The translations under genes and the position numbers were made by a program. Positions 58,701 to 64,000 of a DNA stretch of 64,000 bases are shown here, in pieces. Each line of letters begins with the position of its first letter. The stretch's first letter is position 1. A model generated the notes under the pieces. It saw only the letters and a list, made by a program, of their open reading frames with translations. It made no database searches and was not told the origin of the DNA. Source of the stretch: Coprinellus micaceus (taxonomy: Eukaryota > Basidiomycota > Agaricomycetes > Agaricales > Psathyrellaceae); NCBI GenBank assembly GCA_951394405.1, contig OX596337.1, positions 4,154,001 to 4,218,000 on the forward strand. Direction: 5' to 3'.

Positions 58701-59036
58701 GACAAACGACCCTCCAAGCATGGGCTCGCTGGGCCCACCGCCGAACGTGGCAGGTGCTGATGCAGTTGAGAGAGGTGTGCACACACCGCTCGCAGTGGAT
58801 GCGGGGGTATTGGGCATCGTGGTGTAGGCCTGGGCCACAGGAATATCAATCCTCAGCTCATATGGCTTCTTCTTACGAGGCTGAACATCCTCCTTCTTCT
58901 TTCGCTTTCGCACAGGACGCTCGGGTTGCCCAGGGCGGAAGGGTCGTAACATTACACCTCCCGGGGACTCTTCAGGGGATTTATTGGCGAGATCAGGGTG
59001 GTATTCGACGTTGAAATGGGTAGGGTTGTGTTCCAT
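55731..59036 (-). CDS. DUF6589 protein, candidate DDE transposase
   Basis: Three exons (58660-59036, 57767-58607, 55731-57716) with consistent phases, about 1067 residues. The N-terminal part is disordered and basic (RKRKKKEDVQPRKKK, a likely nuclear localisation signal). The core has HICAWDNVQISTSIF (D487), VISCNDQLTNSRIRSVQ (D646), RQFLELAIALFHMVMNLI, and, after a Ser/Pro-rich linker, VELVSAIKDGDFGRIECVL...FRGAGSNNYSTEILHLIHSF (E870), then IDLNIEHLIRYLKALF. These blocks match the fungal DUF6589 family as I remember it (consensus YDN, GDQLT, GRxxxVL...NYAxEML). The spacing of D487, D646 and E870, each in a hydrophobic strand or helix context, fits an RNase H-fold DDE nuclease with a helical insertion. 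That reading is an inference. Confidence 0.82.
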
Positions 59037-59136
59037 GCTGTTTTCCAGGTTCTCGTGTTACAGGGTGAGGTGTAGCGAGAGGTACGAGGGCAAGCCTGCT
59101 TGGGCGCCCACGGATTTCACAGCAGTGTCCCAAAAT

Positions 59137-59270
59137 GGCAGTTGTGGCATTGGCTTATTAGGTGGGTAATTTGTTCCCACGGGGCCTCCGGCCAAAAATT
59201 AAATCAAATTCACCAGTCCCTCTATCGAGGTCCCGCTCCGCGGCTCATAGAGGGGGTGGTTACGAGTCTA
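59137..59270 (-). repeat. Terminal inverted repeat, right
   Basis: Complement of the left repeat, ending GAGTCTA. It differs from the left copy by a 6-base insertion between the hairpin arms and scattered substitutions. Hairpin arms CCCTCTAT (59218-59225) and ATAGAGGG (59247-59254). Confidence 0.9.
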
Positions 59271-59280
59271 CCCAGTCACC
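59271..59280. repeat. Target-site duplication, right copy (10 bp)
   Basis: CCCAGTCACC directly after the GTCTA terminus. The following bases (CCCACTCC) differ from those beyond the left copy apart from chance C matches, so the duplication is bounded at 10 bp. Confidence 0.85.
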
Positions 59281-60151
59281 CCCACTCCTCGCAACGCCAT
59301 GTTACTATGTAATGATATCAATAAAGTCATTGTTTACAATCATAAAGGATGTGTAGACTTCGTCCTCCGAGCTCTAAGTCCCTTCCCCCGGTACCACCAC
59401 CATCATCAGGGCGTGCACCCACTGCCGCCCAATCACCACCCCGCCAAGTGCAAGAACCCTCCTACTGATGTTTCTTGCTACGGCGAAGACCTTAGACGAC
59501 CGAAGGAATAGAATTGCGTAAGAACGGTTGAAGACGACGTGGGCAGTACAGGGAGCTGGGGGACGGTAGCCGGATGGACGGCTAGGGCGCTCAGGTGAGT
59601 CGCAGTTCCCTTTCACCACCAACCAGTGCTCAATGCGACTCTGAGGGTCGCTGACCCACTCTTTCTCGATGATGTGGGACATTGGAATCGTAGATGCAGC
59701 TTGGCGGGAACCTCGAACGCGTTCGTCACGCGTATAGCAGGTGCGACTAAAGTATTGGCTCCGCCATCCCTTCGCCGTGCTCACCCCTTCTGACATCACT
59801 TTATCTGTCTTCAGGGTGTTCCTTTGACCTCGCTGGACCCGTCCAGTATGGCCGTGCCATTCGTCTTGGCACCTCTTCGGTGGCCATGCATTGTCTCGGC
59901 GACTACATCCTTCAGTGCCTCTCGTCATCTCACTGACCGTCCTCGCTGCGTAGGCGCCCGGGTGGCTGGGCGTAAACTGTAGTGTATAGTGTAATTGAAT
60001 TGGCCCTGTTTATTGTACAGTTATAATGGTATCATATTTGTCCCTACCCTACCGAGTATTGGCGATTATTCGTGCGAGCAAATCGGTGTAATCTACGTGC
60101 CAGGAAGCGCCCGGACAATTCCTGAGTATCGGGCTTTACCAACGCGCCTGG

Positions 60152-60202
60152 CGAGTACTGGGGAATTTTCCCAGCACTGTCGGATCTCACTGGGATGTAA
60201 TC
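60152..60202. repeat. Outer inverted repeat, right copy
   Basis: GAGTACTGGGGAATTTTCCC and the following AGCACTGTCGGATCTCACTGGGATGTAATC, complementary to the left copy at 53257-53299 with several mismatches. Confidence 0.7.
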
Positions 60203-60374
60203 ATAGTGTTATTTAACGTGAATATAATGCTTTTGAAATTTGCTGAATCCTTGCATTGCAACGTGAGCACAGTGTATTTTGAACCGACCGTGGTTAGCAT
60301 AGCTCCCCGTGACGGCGTGGAGCACGTTCTGCCACAACCTGTTGTGTCGCCACAATCGAACGTAGAAAAACGCT

Positions 60375-60445
60375 AGTCGTTATGGAGCCACGCCCAATCG
60401 TGGCGGCGTGTGGTCGTGGTTTGCCGTGATCCACGGCTCACCACG
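60375..60445. repeat. CCACG/CGTGG hairpin cluster
   Basis: Two consecutive fold-backs: CCACG-CCCAAT-CGTGG near 60388-60403, and a compound palindrome CGTGG, GCCGTG, CACGGC, CCACG at 60415-60445. Further CCGTG/CGTGG words occur back to about 60290. Confidence 0.6.
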
Positions 60446-60502
60446 TCCTCCCACGCATGTCGACTATTGCTGATGCCCCGACTTCGACACCTCACCGCGA
60501 AC

Positions 60503-60952
60503 ATGGTCGACATTGAACGATCGTCCAGAATTATTCAGAGGTGTGAGCCACAGACTGTCGAGCTGGTCGGTGCCTTCAGCGACGATCTCCAAGCCCGATC
60601 CTCCGCCATGCAATTGCTCAGATACGTCGCAGAGAACCGGGGAAGCATTGGCGTACAAGACATCACGCTCCACGACCCATCTCGGCTCAGTCTACCACGG
60701 GCAGTCGACATCCTGGACACCCTCGGAAGCTTCACAACACAGTCGAGTGCTAGCGTCGTAATGCCCCCTGTGGAGGCCGCGACGTTAGCCATCGCCGTTC
60801 GCTCCGCAAACCCTTTACCTTTGCAGGCCAGGGCTTCGCTACAGGCCATGCGAGAATCACTGGTTGGCTGCGGTATTTGGCTGCGTCATTACCAGGCGAA
60901 CGGGACGAAAGACTGCCGATCGCTGGATGACCCGTGGCCGGTAAGCGCCTAG
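60503..60952 (+). CDS. Possible small protein, unrecognised
   Basis: 149-codon frame from MVDIERSSRIIQRCEPQTVE. It looks helical and protein-like (VGAFSDDLQARSSAMQLLRY, LPRAVDILDTLGSFTTQ, LQARASLQAMRESLVGCG), without stops. No domain is recognised and no paralogue occurs in the window. The frame is open further upstream through the hairpin cluster, so the start is uncertain and it may be an exon of something larger or a chance frame. Confidence 0.35.
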   Translation: MVDIERSSRIIQRCEPQTVELVGAFSDDLQARSSAMQLLRYVAENRGSIGVQDITLHDPSRLSLPRAVDILDTLGSFTTQSSASVVMPPVEAATLAIAVRSANPLPLQARASLQAMRESLVGCGIWLRHYQANGTKDCRSLDDPWPVSA

Positions 60953-61117
60953 TCCAAATCGCCTTTTGCACACCTTTCCTCCCTTGTTGTTTCTCCGCGA
61001 TCCTCCCCGTCATGCCCTTCATTCTATAGCACCCATGACATCACTTAAATGGTCTATGGCGTTTGAGATGCCGTGGCTATGGAAGTGCTAGCGCCTGTTC
61101 TTGCTGTAGATTTTTGG

Positions 61118-62803
61118 TCATAACGAGTTCATCTGTATATCCGTCTCAACTGTACTCCTTGCCCCTGTACTACTAGTCCATCTCGTATCCATAGGCGCGG
61201 CCGCATCTCTGTCCTGAAACTGGATAGGCGTCAAAGGTCTGTGAGATGCAGAGTAATCAACCCCGTCCATCGTCCGTGCTGCAAAGGTGCCAGATTGGTA
61301 CTCTTGTAGTCCGTCGCGTTCGGCCCATTGCCGGAGGTGCAGCAGCATTCGAGTTGAGAGGATAACATATAGGTCTACCGCAAGCCTGGGAGCGGACTGT
61401 TAGTGCGACCGAAATACAGCTGGAGCGAAAAAACCTACTGAATAAAGTGGAGTTTATACTCCCTCGGCGCCGTGAAAGTTATGATTATGTTAGTGGTCAA
61501 AATAGCTTTCGGAGACGGTCGTATGAGTTTGGTCAAGGACGAGATACGAGGGCTGCTCGTACCAGATAAACATATAAAATAGAAGATTCCGTCGCGGTAA
61601 AAGACGGACAATAACCCGCTCTTAAAACCACTGGCTGCAAGTGCCAAGTGGTGCTTCCGGTTTGCAAGGAATACCATGAGGACCAGTGCGACTAGCGGGA
61701 GGGAGGGTGTCGGTAGCCTAAACAGATGAAAGGCAGCAACGATAGGGACTCACTGACTACCCCTCCCAGCAACGTCGCGAACACCCCACCGAGGAGGGTG
61801 GCGTTAGCCGTGGCAGGCATACAAGGGAGATTACGCAGGGGAAGTTGGCGATCTGAGAATGTCATCGGGTAGGTCTGACGCTCTTGAGAGTGGAAGTAGC
61901 TGTCTTACATTCCATCGAGCTCAGGAACCTGATCAGAATCGGGTACGCTGTGCCATGTATCGCCTGCAATAACCGTGAGTGTTGCGGGCCAACGCAAGGC
62001 AATCCGCTCGAAAGCTCACACAAAATTGTATCGTGAGATACACGAGTAGTCGTTTACTTCGGCCAGAGAAAGCGTAGACGCGAAGAAACAGGATGCCTAT
62101 AGAGGAAGGTAAGCTATCTCGAGCCGAATGGATCGAGGAGCTGGTACCTTCAGCGCCCAAAACCAGGACCGTGCAAGACATGGCGGCTCGGAAGAACAGA
62201 CTTGCGCAGACTTCAGGAGACGCATCCCGGGGGAAGATATCTTTGGCGTTGCGTACTTACGTCAGTATACTCTAACGCGTAGTAACATGGAGGTACTCAC
62301 AGAGTGCGTTGAAAACATTATTGACAAAGATATAGTACCTCAGCGCGAAGAATAACAGCTTCGGCAGGCTGAGCCTGGCGGGCCACATATACCGAACCTT
62401 GGAAACCCCAGTTCGCTTCAGTCTAAAGGGACGGGCGGGTCTAATTGATAGGCAGAATCCGTACCTCGTCGGGGAAAGTGTGTAGGTAGTCCGCGACCTG
62501 AGGAAGGAAGTATAAGTCCCTGCCAAACAGCAGACACCCCGACCAGGACTGTCCACTCACCACAAGAGCAAACCCAGCTATCGCCTAGCGAGAGGGGCCC
62601 ATCGTTCAACACACAGGCCTGGACTGTGATAGTTAACAGCTAAACTTACGACATACTACCAATACCAGCCCTCACTTTCAGTTTCGTAGGTTCAATTCAG
62701 AGAAGCGCGTCAAACTCACATTGCTATAGGATGTGACTTTAAGCGCAGCAATGAGCGCCTCAAGCGCCCCAGCCGGCGGTGCGCCTGGAATCGTCGTCGA
62801 CAT
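61118..62803 (-). CDS. DUF6533-type multi-pass membrane protein
   Basis: Multi-exon gene. Exon 1 is 62720-62803 (MSTTIPGAPPAGALEAL...). The next exons give VADYLHTFPDE and VRYMWPARLSLPKLLFFALRYYIF, the family's typical DYxxTxxxEV and W...W-like start leading into a membrane helix. Later come SILFLRVYAFSGRSKRLLVYL, LVLMVFLANRKHHLALAA, FKSGLLSVFYRDGIFYFICL and the end VDLYVILSTRMLLHLRQWAE, with a polar tail (YSASHRPLTPIQF...MNSL). These match agaric DUF6533 proteins, which have about seven membrane helices. Role unknown; a receptor-like topology is only a guess. Some inner exon borders were not resolved. It shows no damage and is likely a host gene. Confidence 0.8.
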
Positions 62804-64000
62804 GGCCCAGTCTCCTTCACGTCAGTCGTAAGAGGTGTCGCTTCAGCAGAGCATTGGTCGTGGTCGTGATGAAAGGGATGGGTGTCGTCGCGCAGTCAGC
62901 CGAGGTGCCCTATCGAACACCCCTGTCGTCGTCGTCGTTTGAAAGGTGTGGTAAGTATGACCGAGGGAGAAAGCCTTCTAGCATTCGCCAGCTGCGCACA
63001 TTGTCAGACCCACACTCCAAGGATGATTGATATCAATCTACCTCTGGCTTCCTTACCTCGTGGTCCTCTCCAAGTTCCATGATCTCCTCAGGACTTCATG
63101 ATCAGAGATTCCCTAGTGGAGCTGTGAATCTTTGGGCGCCACGCCACCTTGGCGACAATTCATTCGTTTCGAGGAGTAAGTAAAGCACGGAGTCAAGACG
63201 GTAGACCCTTCAAGGCCGAGAATGAAGGGTCGATTCCAAGTCGATTACACCCGCCGTCTAAGCGCCGTTGTCGGGTGTTCCGCGCTCTTCGGCAGGCTGG
63301 GGCGGCGTTCAAGCCGTGTTCTCCAAGGCAAGGTTTTGAGGTTCAGAAGTGAGAGAAGCAGATGGCTGTCGAGGTGGCATCAGTGCAGCAAGCACACCGA
63401 GATTTACTGAACGCTTCGGCGGTCGTATTCACGGCCAAGAGACACCGAATCGGGTGAGAGCTGTCAGGAGAGCAAAGTCAATGATATTGGAGACGTCCAA
63501 CTCACCTTGGTCCCACTAGACCAAGGTGACCTACAATGCGAGACCAACCAACGTCCTCGGAGGAAGTCAAACAAGCGAACGGCGAGGACGCGATCTTCGA
63601 TGGGTAATGTCGGTTGAGAATGTACAGTATATACAGATGGTGCGTAGACGTGAGATGAATCGAAGAAATGCCAAGAAAGATGTATAAAAATCGTGGATCA
63701 ATGGATGCATAAGAAAGTAAATGAGAGTGAATCAGAAAGAAAGTCATGAAGGGGGTCGTAAAAGCGAATCAATCGTAAAATAGACGAGCAGTCCTCGACC
63801 TGTCCAAGGGGACAGTCTTTAGGACATCTTGGTCTGTAGATGATGGGTTAGAGGTGGTAGTACACGCGTCCAAACGTCAGTCAGCAGGAAGGATGGTAAT
63901 GGTACAGGATGGGGATGATGGTGTCTAGTGGAATGAGGTGGAGCGCATGGCGGTCTATAGTTAGAAATGGCGTCGAAGCCGGATATGAGGGAGATGGTGG
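62804..64000. other. No gene recognised
   Basis: Upstream region of the DUF6533 gene followed by A/T-richer sequence with short frames on both strands. It may contain the 5' region of a gene beyond the window. Confidence 0.4.

Larger units (their letters stand above)
53391..59270. mobile_element. Complete 5.88 kb DNA transposon encoding RecQ-like helicase and DUF6589 protein
   Basis: Bounded by TAGAC...GTCTA termini, long terminal inverted repeats (53391-53516 and 59137-59270), and a perfect 10-bp target-site duplication CCCAGTCACC. It contains two convergent, apparently intact genes whose stop codons are separated by about 26 bases: a superfamily 2 helicase (plus) and a DUF6589 protein (minus). 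Nothing else of size is inside. The intact reading frames plus a perfect duplication point to recent movement. A cut-and-paste DDE mechanism driven by the DUF6589 protein, with the helicase as accessory, is an inference. I know of no named transposon superfamily with this pair. Confidence 0.85.
59281..60502. other. Flank of the transposon, remainder of the disrupted outer sequence
   Basis: No gene recognised. It includes the right copy of the outer inverted repeat (60152-60202) and a cluster of CCACG/CGTGG hairpins. Before the insertion it would have been continuous with 53257-53390. Confidence 0.4.

Noticed and set aside
53391..59270. Helicase/DUF6589 element as a hAT, Mutator or Helitron member
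   Set aside because: hAT elements make 8-bp duplications and encode a different transposase. Helitrons lack inverted ends and duplications and use a Rep/helicase protein. A 10-bp duplication fits the Mutator range, but no MULE-type domain was recognised.
1..64000. CRISPR arrays, rRNA genes, bacterial operons
   Set aside because: No regularly spaced identical repeats, no rRNA-like conserved blocks and no Shine-Dalgarno-led gene strings. The gene structures are spliced and eukaryotic.

Overview
The window reads as a transposon-rich, gene-poor stretch of an Agaricomycete (mushroom-forming basidiomycete) nuclear genome. The evidence is many short GT-AG introns of about 45-65 nt, CT-rich leaders, and protein families that I know as typical of or expanded in this class: DUF6698, DUF6533, DUF6589, KDZ and Plavaka transposases, and fungal TET/JBP dioxygenases. 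Family names are assigned from memory of conserved motifs; no search was run. Splice sites were placed by hand and checked for phase continuity.

Left part (1-21 kb): an intact seven-intron DUF6698 gene (minus, 1207-2775), a small coiled-coil gene (3506-4395), and a lineage-specific acidic-repeat gene (minus, 4715-6069). A nearly identical 1.21 kb portion of that gene sits in inverted orientation at 14453-15663, followed by a decayed third copy. Between the inverted copies lie a proline-rich hypothetical gene (8854-10212), a G-protein alpha fragment (11754-11873), a heptamer minisatellite and a badly decayed dynamin pseudogene (12480-14396). A five-exon gene with a C2HC motif (17310-18626) and a 0.79 kb non-autonomous Plavaka-like element carrying only the N-terminal zinc finger (20419-21210) follow.

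Middle part (21.5-44.7 kb): a dense island of lineage-specific genes around a complete KDZ transposase (minus, 32004-35983). It holds two TET/JBP-type 2-oxoglutarate/Fe(II) dioxygenase genes (26228-27495 and 28946-30303). The first has His in place of the metal-binding Asp (HRH for HRD). It also holds eight small, mostly coiled-coil genes (one frameshifted), a large gene with a homeodomain-like and an HMG-like segment divergent from the transposase, and a large basic protein with paired CxxC motifs. The KDZ plus TET/JBP association is known from fungal genomics; the accessory set looks undescribed.

Right part (44.7-64 kb): a full Plavaka (CACTA-like) transposase gene lacking the usual N-terminal zinc finger (45518-49523), a long gene-poor stretch, and then the most notable object. 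At 53391-59270 is a complete 5.88 kb DNA transposon with long terminal inverted repeats (about 126 and 134 bp) and a perfect 10-bp target-site duplication. It encodes two convergent genes: a RecQ-like superfamily 2 helicase and a DUF6589 protein that shows a plausible D-D-E triad. I am not aware of a described transposon class with this gene pair. It lies inside another, older inverted-repeat pair (53257-53299 / 60152-60202), suggesting nesting. The window closes with a weak ORF and a DUF6533-type multi-pass membrane protein gene (minus, 61118-62803), probably an ordinary host gene.
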